Assembly: GCA_023428465.1 (NCBI GenBank)
Contig: JAEYXM010000236.1
Location: 1-21,814 of the forward strand
From: Actinomycetes bacterium
GTDB taxonomy: Bacteria > Actinomycetota > Actinomycetes > Actinomycetales > Cellulomonadaceae
Reading direction: 5' to 3'
Length of the DNA: 21,814 nt
Shown here in pieces: positions 1-6,429 of this stretch. A model generated the notes under the pieces. That model saw only the letters and a program-made list of their open reading frames with translations. It had not been told where the DNA came from and did no database searches. The number at the start of each line of letters is the position of its first letter. Within the stretch, counting starts at the first letter, position 1. The position numbers and the translations under genes were made by a program.

Positions 1-412
1 GCGGCTCCTCGCCGAGCGCGATGCGCAGGGCGTCGACGAGGTCGATGGACTCGCCGTCGCGCGCGCCCTTGCCGAGGATCAGCGGCGGGTCGCTGGGTTC
101 GAGCGTCGCGCCGCTGACCATCGACCGCAGGCTGCGCGCCACGGACAGGATGTAGAACTCGCCGTCCGTGCCGACGGCCACCGACTGGTTGCGGCGCAGA
201 TACCAGCCGTGGATGGTCGTCCGGTAGCGGGACCGGCCGTCATAGGTCGTGGCGCGCAGGGGGACCGGCTCGATGCCGCGCTTCTGCGCGGTGGCGACGA
301 ACTCGGCGATCAGCTGCCGGGCCTGCGCGGACTCGGCCTCCTGGCGACGGCGTAGCGACCGAGCGTGCTGCTCTGCCGCCTCCGCGCGCTGGTCGCGCCA
401 GTCGTCAGCCAC
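1..412 (-). CDS. Conserved-looking small protein of unknown function (3' end cut by window)
   Basis: I do not recognise this protein. A GTG start at 412 opens a frame that runs off the left edge; 137 residues are visible. The first ~45 residues are charged and helical (many Arg, Glu, Gln, Ala). They are followed by a compact, mixed alpha/beta-looking part with the stretches RYRTTIHGWYLRRNQSVAV and GTDGEFYILSV, then a section ending in LVDALRIALGEEP. It has no signal peptide or membrane segment, so it is probably cytoplasmic. The start codon overlaps the last eight bases of the coiled-coil gene (GTGGCTGA), so the two genes are very likely translationally coupled and functionally linked. Coding is supported by an uninterrupted frame with sensible composition. 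Function is unassigned. Confidence 0.7.
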   Translation of the reverse strand, partial: MADDWRDQRAEAAEQHARSLRRRQEAESAQARQLIAEFVATAQKRGIEPVPLRATTYDGRSRYRTTIHGWYLRRNQSVAVGTDGEFYILSVARSLRSMVSGATLEPSDPPLILGKGARDGESIDLVDALRIALGEEP

Positions 413-2777
413 GCTTCTTCCCGCGGGGCGCCGCCACCTCGGGGGCCTTCTCGACGGCGTCCTCGACCGGGGCGTCCGCCTCGTCCTCCGGCTCGTCCTC
501 CGTGGGCTCGTCCGTGGCCCGGATCGCGTCGATGATCGCGGTCTCCGCCACGTCCGCCGGCGCGTCGGCCTCCTCGTCGCCTGCCTCTTCGTCGTCGGCC
601 TCGGAGCCCAGCTCGACCGGCTCCTCCGCGAGGACCTCGGCCGCGTCCTCAGCGTCCTCAGCGTCCTCGGCGTCCTCAGCGCCCGCAGCCTGCGCGGCGG
701 CCTCGGTCGGCTCGACGTCCGCGGCGAAGGGCACGGGGGCGAACGCCGCCTCGTCCTGCGCCGCCAGCTCGGCCTCGAGCTCCTCGGCCTCGGCCACGAG
801 GCGCTCGGCCTCGAGCGCGGCGTCCTCCGCGTCGAGCTCGGCGAGCTGGACCGGCTCGACGACGGGCTGCTCGTCCGACTCGGGTTCCTCCGGCGTAGCC
901 GCCGCTGCGGCAGCGAAGCGCGCCTCGGCGTCCTGCGCCCGGGCGAGTGTGGCGCGCGACGGCATCGGCTCGTGCGAGAGCAGGGACCGCAGCTCGTCGA
1001 GGTAGGTCGTGATGGCCTCCCGCTGGCGGTTGAGGTCCTCGACCTGGCGCGCCGCGGACGTGCGCTCGCGCTCGGCCTCGATCATCGACTCCGAGAGCGT
1101 CTTCTCGGCGTGGTCGCGGGCCTCGGCCACGACGCGGTCCGCGTTGCGGCGGGCGTTGGCCAGCAGGTCCTTGGCGTGCGCCTCGGCGTCGGTGCGGACC
1201 TTCTCGGCCTGCTCGAGCGCGCTCGCGACGCGCTGCTCCGCCTCGGCGGCGTGCGCCTCGGCGTCCGCGACGAGCCGCTCCGTCTCCTGGCGTGCCTGCT
1301 CGTGACGCTCGGCGTCCGTGCGCTCCGCGGCCTCGCGCTTCTGCGCGACCTCCACCTCGGCGTCGGCCAGCGTGCGGCGTGCGTCGTCGAGCATGCGGTC
1401 CGACTCGGTCTTCGCCTCGGTCGTCATCTCGTTCGCGCGGCGGCGGGCCTCGGTCAGCAGGCGCTCGATGTCGAGGCGCGTGCGGTCCCGGAGCTCGTTC
1501 GTCTCCCGCTCGGTCGTCGTGCGCAGCTCCGCGATACCTCGGTCCGTGCGCTCACGCAGGTCGTTCGTCTCGCGCTCCACGGTCTGGCGCAGGTGCGTGG
1601 TCTCGCGCTCCGCCGCCTCGCGGGCCTCGGTCGTCTCGCGGTCGACGGTGGTGCGCAGCCCTGTCGCGTACTGCTCGGCCTCGGCCCGCTGCTCGGCGAC
1701 CTCCTGCGCGGCCTGGGCCCGCAGGGCGCCGACCTCGTCCGCGACCGTCGAGCGGAGCTCGGCGACCTCGCGGTCGGCGGTGGCCCGCACGAATGCGGCG
1801 TACTGGTCCGCCTCGGCGCGCACCGCCGCGGCCTCGGTCTCGGCGCGCTGCAGGGCGGCCTTGCCGTCGCGGTCCGCCGCCGCACGCGTGGAGTCCGCGT
1901 ACTCGTTCGCGTCCGCGCGCAGGGCGGCGAGCTCCTCCTCGACCCGTCTGCGCAGGTCCGCGGTCTCGGTCTCCGCCGTCGTGCGCAGCGTGGCCGCGTA
2001 CTGCTCGGCGTCCGCGCGCATGGCCGCGGTCTCGGCCTCGGTGCGGCGGCGCAGCTCCGTGGTCTCCGCGTCCACGGTGGAACGCAGGTCCTGGGAGTAG
2101 CGGTCGGCTTCCTCGCGCTGGCGGGTCGTCTCGACCTCGGTCGTGTTCCGCAGCTCCGCGGCATAGCGCTCGGTGTTGACGCGCAGCTCCGTCGTCTCGC
2201 GCTCGACCGTCGCGCGCAGCGTGCCCAGCTCACGCTCGAGGCCGGTGCGGCGCTCGCTCTCCTCCGTGGCGATGGTGCTCGAGATGCGGGCGGCCTCCCG
2301 CTCGGCGGAGCCGACGAGTTCCTCCGCGCGGCGCTGCGCCGCAGCCAGCGTGCTCTCGGCCTCCGACGACGCGGCCAGGCGCGCCTCGTCCGCCTCGCGG
2401 CGGGCCGTCGCGAGCATCTCCGCGACCTCGTTCTCCGCGCGGGCGCGCAGCTGGCCGGCGGAGAGCTTGGCGCGGGCCATCGCGTCCGCGGCCTGCGCGT
2501 TCGCCTGGGCGACGACGTCGGAGGACTGCTCCTCGGCGGAGCGCAGCAGGTGCTCGATGCGTGAGCCCAGCCCGGAGTAGGTGGGCCGCTCCGCCTCGCG
2601 GAGCTGGCGGTGCGCCTCGGACAACTCTCCGGAGACCTGCATCGCCCGAGCGTCCAGCTGTTCCACCTGCGCCCGGGCCTCGGCAAGCTGGCGCTGCAGG
2701 GTGTCCAGCTCCTGGTCGACGAGCGTGCGCTCGTAGCCACGCATCACGACCGGGAAGGACGTACGGTCCTCGGGCAC
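405..2777 (-). CDS. Large DivIVA/Scy-like coiled-coil protein with hendecad repeats and acidic tail
   Basis: This 790-residue protein is probably a cytoskeletal or polar scaffold. The GTG at 2777 was chosen because GGAGG lies five bases upstream (2783-2787) and the protein then begins with a DivIVA-like segment: Phe8, Arg13-Gly-Tyr15 and Val20-Asp21, the F/RGY/VD pattern of DivIVA, FilP and Scy N-termini. Residues 25-60 form a first coiled coil. Residues 189-474 are 26 consecutive 11-residue units, typically small/Val at unit position 3, Glu at 4, Leu/Met/Val at 10 and Arg at 11. Further helix follows to ~600. Residues ~626-785 are a disordered, very acidic Ala/Glu/Asp tail ending in the basic GKKRG. 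There is no membrane segment. Family knowledge: actinobacterial DivIVA, Scy and FilP organise polar growth and division. A specific role here is inference. The same frame stays open upstream to 4382, but that part is the shadow of the opposite-strand gene. Confidence 0.85.
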   Translation of the reverse strand: MPEDRTSFPVVMRGYERTLVDQELDTLQRQLAEARAQVEQLDARAMQVSGELSEAHRQLREAERPTYSGLGSRIEHLLRSAEEQSSDVVAQANAQAADAMARAKLSAGQLRARAENEVAEMLATARREADEARLAASSEAESTLAAAQRRAEELVGSAEREAARISSTIATEESERRTGLERELGTLRATVERETTELRVNTERYAAELRNTTEVETTRQREEADRYSQDLRSTVDAETTELRRRTEAETAAMRADAEQYAATLRTTAETETADLRRRVEEELAALRADANEYADSTRAAADRDGKAALQRAETEAAAVRAEADQYAAFVRATADREVAELRSTVADEVGALRAQAAQEVAEQRAEAEQYATGLRTTVDRETTEAREAAERETTHLRQTVERETNDLRERTDRGIAELRTTTERETNELRDRTRLDIERLLTEARRRANEMTTEAKTESDRMLDDARRTLADAEVEVAQKREAAERTDAERHEQARQETERLVADAEAHAAEAEQRVASALEQAEKVRTDAEAHAKDLLANARRNADRVVAEARDHAEKTLSESMIEAERERTSAARQVEDLNRQREAITTYLDELRSLLSHEPMPSRATLARAQDAEARFAAAAAATPEEPESDEQPVVEPVQLAELDAEDAALEAERLVAEAEELEAELAAQDEAAFAPVPFAADVEPTEAAAQAAGAEDAEDAEDAEDAAEVLAEEPVELGSEADDEEAGDEEADAPADVAETAIIDAIRATDEPTEDEPEDEADAPVEDAVEKAPEVAAPRGKKRG
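643..678. repeat. Four tandem 9-bp repeats encoding the EDA run in the acidic tail
   Basis: On the plus strand the unit GCGTCCTCA occurs four times head to tail, with one base changed in the third copy. It encodes the repeated Glu-Asp-Ala at residues ~701-712 of the coiled-coil protein. Because it is a multiple of three, copy-number slippage would change tail length without a frameshift. Confidence 0.85.
1356..2213 (-). repeat. Hendecad (11-residue, 33-bp) repeat array inside the coiled-coil gene
   Basis: Residues 189-474 divide without gap or insertion into 26 units of 11 residues, for example VNTERYAAELR, ADAEQYAATLR and TTAETETADLR. Tyrosine occupies unit position 6 at residues 205, 227, 260, 293, 326 and 370, so spacings are 22, 33, 33, 33 and 44, all multiples of 11. 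At DNA level this is a diverged 33-bp periodicity. An 11/3 spacing predicts a slightly right-handed coiled coil. Confidence 0.85.
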
Positions 2778-3071
2778 AACAACCTCCAGGAGACGTCGGC
2801 GAAGGGTGCTCGGGCGCGTCGCGGTCCGTGCGCGGGGTGTCCCCGGCCTGCCGGGGCCTGCTCCGAACGGGGACGTCGACGACCCTCCTCGCAGCGTATC
2901 GGTCCGCGCGGGTGCGCCCCACCCCCCGGTCGAGGTCTGGTCGTGGACGTCGGTCGACGGGCGCGGCGGGCAGGGCTCGCGCATACTCGGATGATCACGG
3001 ACCATCACTCGATCCGCCCGGAAGGCCCCTTCTCGCCTATTGTGAACCGTCGAAGTCGGGAGGACCTGTCC
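2778..3071. promoter_or_regulatory. Divergent intergenic region between the coiled-coil gene and the membrane-protein operon
   Basis: This 294-bp spacer must hold promoters for both directions. Weak -10-like hexamers are CATACT at 2982-2987 and TATTGT near 3038-3043 for the rightward operon, and TACGCT (minus strand, 2893-2898) for the leftward one. None has a convincing -35. A short GC dyad, CCCCGGC-CT-GCCGGGG, lies at 2841-2856 within the presumed leader of the coiled-coil gene. The Shine-Dalgarno sequences GGAGG (2783-2787, minus) and GGGAGGA (3058-3064, plus) close the two ends. Confidence 0.5.
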
Positions 3072-4403
3072 GTGCTGCATCGTGTTCTCGCGTCGCTGTT
3101 GTGCCTGCTGGGCGCAGCGGCGCTCACCCTCGGGATCGCCTCGGCGACCGCGTGGCGCGCTGACGACGTGCTCGTGGCCGACGCCGTCGCGCCCGAGGGC
3201 ACCACCATGATCGTCACGGCGCCCGGTGTGCTGGACCTGGCCGCCGACGAGGTGACCGTGACGGCCACCGTTCCGCGTGGCGACGTCGTCATCGCGCTGG
3301 GCCGGACCGCCGATGTCGAGGCCTGGGTCGGGACGGACGCTCATCTGGTCGTCACCGGGCTCGCCGAGTGGCACACCCTCGCGGCGGACGCCGTCGCGGA
3401 GACGACACCCGAGCCGGAGCCGACCGACGAGTCCACCGAGCCGCCCGCCGAAGCGCCCGCCGACCCGCCGGCCGACGCGACGGAGGAGCCTGCGGCCACC
3501 GAGGGGGCCCCGGTCACCGAGGACACCGAGGTGGCCGCGGGAACCGAGGGGGAGACCTCGGAGGCGACCGACGAGGCGACCGAAGAGCCCGAGGTCGCCC
3601 CGGACCCGTCCGGCTCGGACCTGTGGGTCGCGGAAGAGGTCGGCAGCCGCGAGGCGTCGATGGAGTGGACGCGCGTGGACGGGCGCTGGAGCGTGCTCGT
3701 CGCCGCGACCGAGCCCGGTGTCCGCCCGACGGTGGCACTGGCCTGGCCGCAGGTCGTCACGACCCCCTGGCTCGTCCCGGGCGCGGTCGGCGGCAGCCTC
3801 CTGCTGCTCATCGGTCTCGCGTGGTGGGTGTTCATCCTCGTCGGCGGTCGCCGTCGGCGGCGGGCCGCGCAGGACGCGGCCGCGCGGCCGGAGCCCACGG
3901 CGGGCGCACCGGCCACCCGGCCCGGCGTCCCTGTCGGAGGTCTGGTCACGCCCGCCCCGGCCCCGGGCTCGGCGCCGTCGCCCTCGCTGGTCACGTCCGC
4001 GCCGTCGTCGGTGGCCGCGGCCGCCGGTGACGTGCCGATGACCCGTCGCCGCCTGCGCGAGCTCGAGGAGGAGCGTCAGCGGGCCGAGGCAGCGTCGCGG
4101 TTCCCCACCCGCATCTCCGGACCGCAGCGCGGTCGGCGCGACGCGGGAGCGGCCGACGAGCCCGCGGCCAAGGGCGCCCGTGGCGGTGGACGCCGCTTCG
4201 GACGCCGGGCCCCCGAGCCGACGCCACCCGTCGACGAGCCGGTGGCATCGCCGTTCGCACCCGTGGCCGATCCTCCGCCCGAGCAGCGAGCGACCCCGGC
4301 GGCGTCCGCCGACGCGTGGCGCCGCGCGTGGGGCCTGGGGTCCGCACCCCTGTCCTCGACGGACCAGAGCCACGACGAACAAACGGACGGAGGCACCCGA
4401 TGA
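3072..4403 (+). CDS. Two-membrane-segment protein with acidic outer linker and basic cytoplasmic tail, function unknown
   Basis: I do not recognise a named family. The GTG at 3072 follows GGGAGGA by seven bases and places a hydrophobic segment (residues ~5-27) right at the N-terminus as an uncleaved anchor or signal peptide. Residues ~30-107 look like a small beta-rich extracytoplasmic domain. Residues ~108-180 are a Thr/Glu/Pro/Ala-rich acidic linker, followed by a short folded part (~183-228) with a Trp-rich pattern (LWVAEEV, MEWTRVDGRWSVLV). A second membrane helix spans ~236-258, immediately followed by GGRRRRR. The remaining ~180 residues are cytoplasmic, Pro/Ala-rich and basic, with TRRRLRELEEERQR at ~324-337 and GGGRRFGRR at ~371-379. 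The total of 443 residues overlaps the next gene by ATGA. It is the first gene of a rightward three-gene operon divergent from the coiled-coil gene. Confidence 0.8.
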   Translation: MLHRVLASLLCLLGAAALTLGIASATAWRADDVLVADAVAPEGTTMIVTAPGVLDLAADEVTVTATVPRGDVVIALGRTADVEAWVGTDAHLVVTGLAEWHTLAADAVAETTPEPEPTDESTEPPAEAPADPPADATEEPAATEGAPVTEDTEVAAGTEGETSEATDEATEEPEVAPDPSGSDLWVAEEVGSREASMEWTRVDGRWSVLVAATEPGVRPTVALAWPQVVTTPWLVPGAVGGSLLLLIGLAWWVFILVGGRRRRRAAQDAAARPEPTAGAPATRPGVPVGGLVTPAPAPGSAPSPSLVTSAPSSVAAAAGDVPMTRRRLRELEEERQRAEAASRFPTRISGPQRGRRDAGAADEPAAKGARGGGRRFGRRAPEPTPPVDEPVASPFAPVADPPPEQRATPAASADAWRRAWGLGSAPLSSTDQSHDEQTDGGTR

Positions 4404-5395
4404 GGCGCACCGTGCGAGCTGCCGCCGCCGCGGCGAGCCTGGCCCTGGCCGCCGGCCTGGCGGGCTGCAGCCAGCCCCTGCCCGTCCCCACGCCCGACGC
4501 CCTCCCGGCGGCGACGCCCCCGGCGATGTCCGTCGAGCAGGCGGAGCGGATCCTCGACGAGGTCGCCGATGCCCTCGCAGCGGCGGACGTCGACCATGCG
4601 ACGGCCGCGCTGTTCCCGCGCGTCGTCGGCCCTGCGGCGCAGATCCGCTCCGCCGAGTACCGCCTGGCGGGCCTCGGCGGCGACCCGGACGCCGTGACCT
4701 TGCTGACGACGAGCCCGCAGACGATCGTGCTCCCCACGACGGACACCTGGCCGCGGACGATGATGGTGGTCACCCAGCAGCCGGAGGACCTGCGGGCGCC
4801 CCTGCTGCTCACCCTCGTCCAGGAGGCCCCGCGCGCACCGTTCGCGCTGTGGTCGTGGGCGCGGCTGTTCCCCGGCGTGGTGACGCCCGAGCTCGCACAG
4901 CCCGAGGTCGGCAGCGAGCCGGTCACCCCCGACACCACGGACGCCCTCGTGGTCTCGCCGACGGAGGTCCTCGCGCAGTACGTCGACGTCCTCACGAACC
5001 GCGACCAGTCCCCGTACGCCGCGGCCTTCGCGGACGACCCGCTGCGCCAGGGCATCTGGCAGACCAAGGACCGGTTCGCCGAAGCGGTCGGCGCCAACGG
5101 CACCCTCGCCGAGACCTACGCGCCGGGCAGCGCGGGCCTCCAGGCGCTTGCCACGGCCGACGGGGGAGCGCTCGTCGTCGGGACCATCACCACGACCACC
5201 ACGATCACACTCACCGACTCGACGCTGACGATCGGGGACCAGACAGCGGTCTTCCTCGGTACCGACACCGTCAAGTCGAACCTGTCGATCACCTGGGCGA
5301 GCGTCGTCGCGTTCGTCGTCCCGCCGGCGGGGTCCGACGCCCAGATCCAGGTGCTCGGCGGCGAGCACTCCCGCATCCAGGTCACCGGTCAGTGA
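4400..5395 (+). CDS. Secreted lipoprotein of unknown function
   Basis: The 331-residue product begins with a classic lipoprotein signal: basic MRRTVR, an Ala/Leu-rich hydrophobic stretch, and the lipobox Leu20-Ala-Gly-Cys23. The mature protein should therefore be lipid-anchored on the outer face of the membrane. The ATG overlaps the stop of the upstream membrane-protein gene (ATGA) and has GGAGG six bases upstream (4389-4393), which supports this start over the longer in-frame option. The mature part has an N-terminal helical section (~43-72) and a long mixed region with beta-like strands, including a Thr-rich strand near 260-275 and AQIQVLGGEHSRIQV near the end. No catalytic motif is visible. 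The operon context suggests it works with the neighbouring membrane protein; this is inference. Confidence 0.85.
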   Translation: MRRTVRAAAAAASLALAAGLAGCSQPLPVPTPDALPAATPPAMSVEQAERILDEVADALAAADVDHATAALFPRVVGPAAQIRSAEYRLAGLGGDPDAVTLLTTSPQTIVLPTTDTWPRTMMVVTQQPEDLRAPLLLTLVQEAPRAPFALWSWARLFPGVVTPELAQPEVGSEPVTPDTTDALVVSPTEVLAQYVDVLTNRDQSPYAAAFADDPLRQGIWQTKDRFAEAVGANGTLAETYAPGSAGLQALATADGGALVVGTITTTTTITLTDSTLTIGDQTAVFLGTDTVKSNLSITWASVVAFVVPPAGSDAQIQVLGGEHSRIQVTGQ

Positions 5396-5402
5396 GGCAC
5401 CC

Positions 5403-6323
5403 ATGAGCCAGCCCAACGGAGCCCGCCCGTCGATCCCCCTGCACGGGGCCGTCGACCTGTCCGGTCTCGGTCGCCCGCCGGCCGCAGCACCGGGTCCGGC
5501 GTCCTCGACCGTCGTCGACGTCACCGAGGCGACCTTCGTCGACGTCGTGCAGCGCTCGTCCGAGGTGCCCGTGCTGGTGTGCCTCTGGGCGGCGTCGGAC
5601 CCGGTGAGCAGCGCCGTCGTCGGCCTGCTCGCCGAGCTGACCGTCGAGCTGGCGGGCAGGCTGCTCCTGGCGCGCGTCGACGTGCAGCGTGCCCCGCAGG
5701 TCGCCCAGGCGGTCGGTGGCCAGACCGGCTCCACGGTCGCCGCCGTGGTGAAGGGTCAGGCCGTGCCGCTGCCCCCGCTCGACGGCGCGACGCGCGAGCA
5801 GGTCCGCGGGATCCTCGACCAGGTGCTCGCGATGGCGGCGAGCAACGGCGTGACCGGGACGGTCGACGGCGCCACCGAGCCCGCTGATCCTGCCGAGCCC
5901 GCCGAGCCGCCCCTGCCGCCGCGCCACCAGGAGGCCTACGACGCGATCCAGCGCGACGACCTCGACGCCGCGGCGGCCGCGTACACCGCGGCGCTGGCGG
6001 AGAACCCGCGCGACGACATGGCTCGTGCCGGGCTCGCGCAGGTCGAGCTGCTGCGGCGCACCGCCGCGATGGACCCCGACGCGGTGCGCACCACCGCCGA
6101 GGACCCGACCGACCTCGACGCCCAGCTCGCGATGGCCGACCTCGAGCTCCTGTCGGACCAGGTGGACGCCGCGTTCGACCGGCTCGTGGGCGCCGTCCGG
6201 CGCACTGCGGGCGCCGACCGCGATCGGGTGCGCGTGCGGCTTCTCGAGCTGTTCACCGTCGTCGGCGACGCGGACCCGAGCGTGCTCGCCGCGCGTCGTG
6301 CGCTGGCCAGCGCGCTCTACTGA
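5403..6323 (+). CDS. Thioredoxin-fold/TPR co-chaperone-like protein (YbbN/CnoX type) lacking redox cysteines
   Basis: The 306-residue layout matches the YbbN/CnoX family: a thioredoxin-like domain at ~35-145, a Pro/Glu/Ala linker at ~155-172 and TPR-like helices at ~174-303. The segment VLVCLWAASDPVSS sits where thioredoxin has WAxWCGPC. Both active cysteines are replaced (Asp66 and Ser69 by my alignment) and the usual cis-proline is also absent, so disulfide chemistry is unlikely. Family knowledge: E. coli CnoX is a chaperone-like holdase that helps transfer clients to folding chaperones. The start has GAGG five bases upstream, and the gap to the lipoprotein gene is seven bases, so it is the third operon gene. 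It has no signal peptide, so it is cytoplasmic while its two partners are at the envelope. Confidence 0.82.
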   Translation: MSQPNGARPSIPLHGAVDLSGLGRPPAAAPGPASSTVVDVTEATFVDVVQRSSEVPVLVCLWAASDPVSSAVVGLLAELTVELAGRLLLARVDVQRAPQVAQAVGGQTGSTVAAVVKGQAVPLPPLDGATREQVRGILDQVLAMAASNGVTGTVDGATEPADPAEPAEPPLPPRHQEAYDAIQRDDLDAAAAAYTAALAENPRDDMARAGLAQVELLRRTAAMDPDAVRTTAEDPTDLDAQLAMADLELLSDQVDAAFDRLVGAVRRTAGADRDRVRVRLLELFTVVGDADPSVLAARRALASALY

Positions 6324-6333
6324 CGCGCCCGGA

Positions 6334-6347
6334 CCGACGCGCGTCGG
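6334..6347. terminator. Perfect 14-bp palindrome between convergent genes, possible weak bidirectional terminator
   Basis: CCGACGCGCGTCGG is a perfect dyad that can fold as a 5-bp GC stem with a GCGC loop. It lies 11 bases past the stop of the thioredoxin/TPR gene, in the 106-bp convergent spacer before the end of glgB. There is no T-run, so termination is only a possibility. Confidence 0.35.
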
Positions 6348-6357
6348 CTGACGCCCG

Positions 6358-6389
6358 CCGACACGAGGCCTGGCCGACCCGAGGCCTGT
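6358..6389. repeat. Imperfect 16-bp tandem duplication in the convergent spacer
   Basis: Two adjacent 16-base units, CCGACACGAGGCCTGG and CCGACCCGAGGCCTGT, differ at two positions. They lie in noncoding sequence between the thioredoxin/TPR gene and glgB. No function is evident. Confidence 0.7.
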
Positions 6390-6429
6390 GCGACGCGGCC
6401 TGCGCGCGCCGATCGTCCGCGCCGACCGC

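Noticed and set aside
1356..2213. Direct repeat array as CRISPR or mobile repeat
   Set aside because: The 33-bp period is coding, diverged, gap-free and explained by hendecad coiled-coil structure.
249..2564. 771-residue plus-strand open frame opposite the coiled-coil gene
   Set aside because: Low-complexity Arg/Leu/Gly composition with no domain. It arises because repetitive GC-rich codons on the other strand leave few stops.
2991..3071. ATG at 2991 as start of the membrane protein
   Set aside because: No ribosome site, and it would put 27 polar residues before the signal/anchor segment. GTG at 3072 has GGGAGGA.
2778..4382. N-terminal extension of the coiled-coil frame to 4382
   Set aside because: It lies opposite the membrane-protein gene, is Arg/Gly-rich noise, and a good ribosome site plus a DivIVA-like start occur at 2777.
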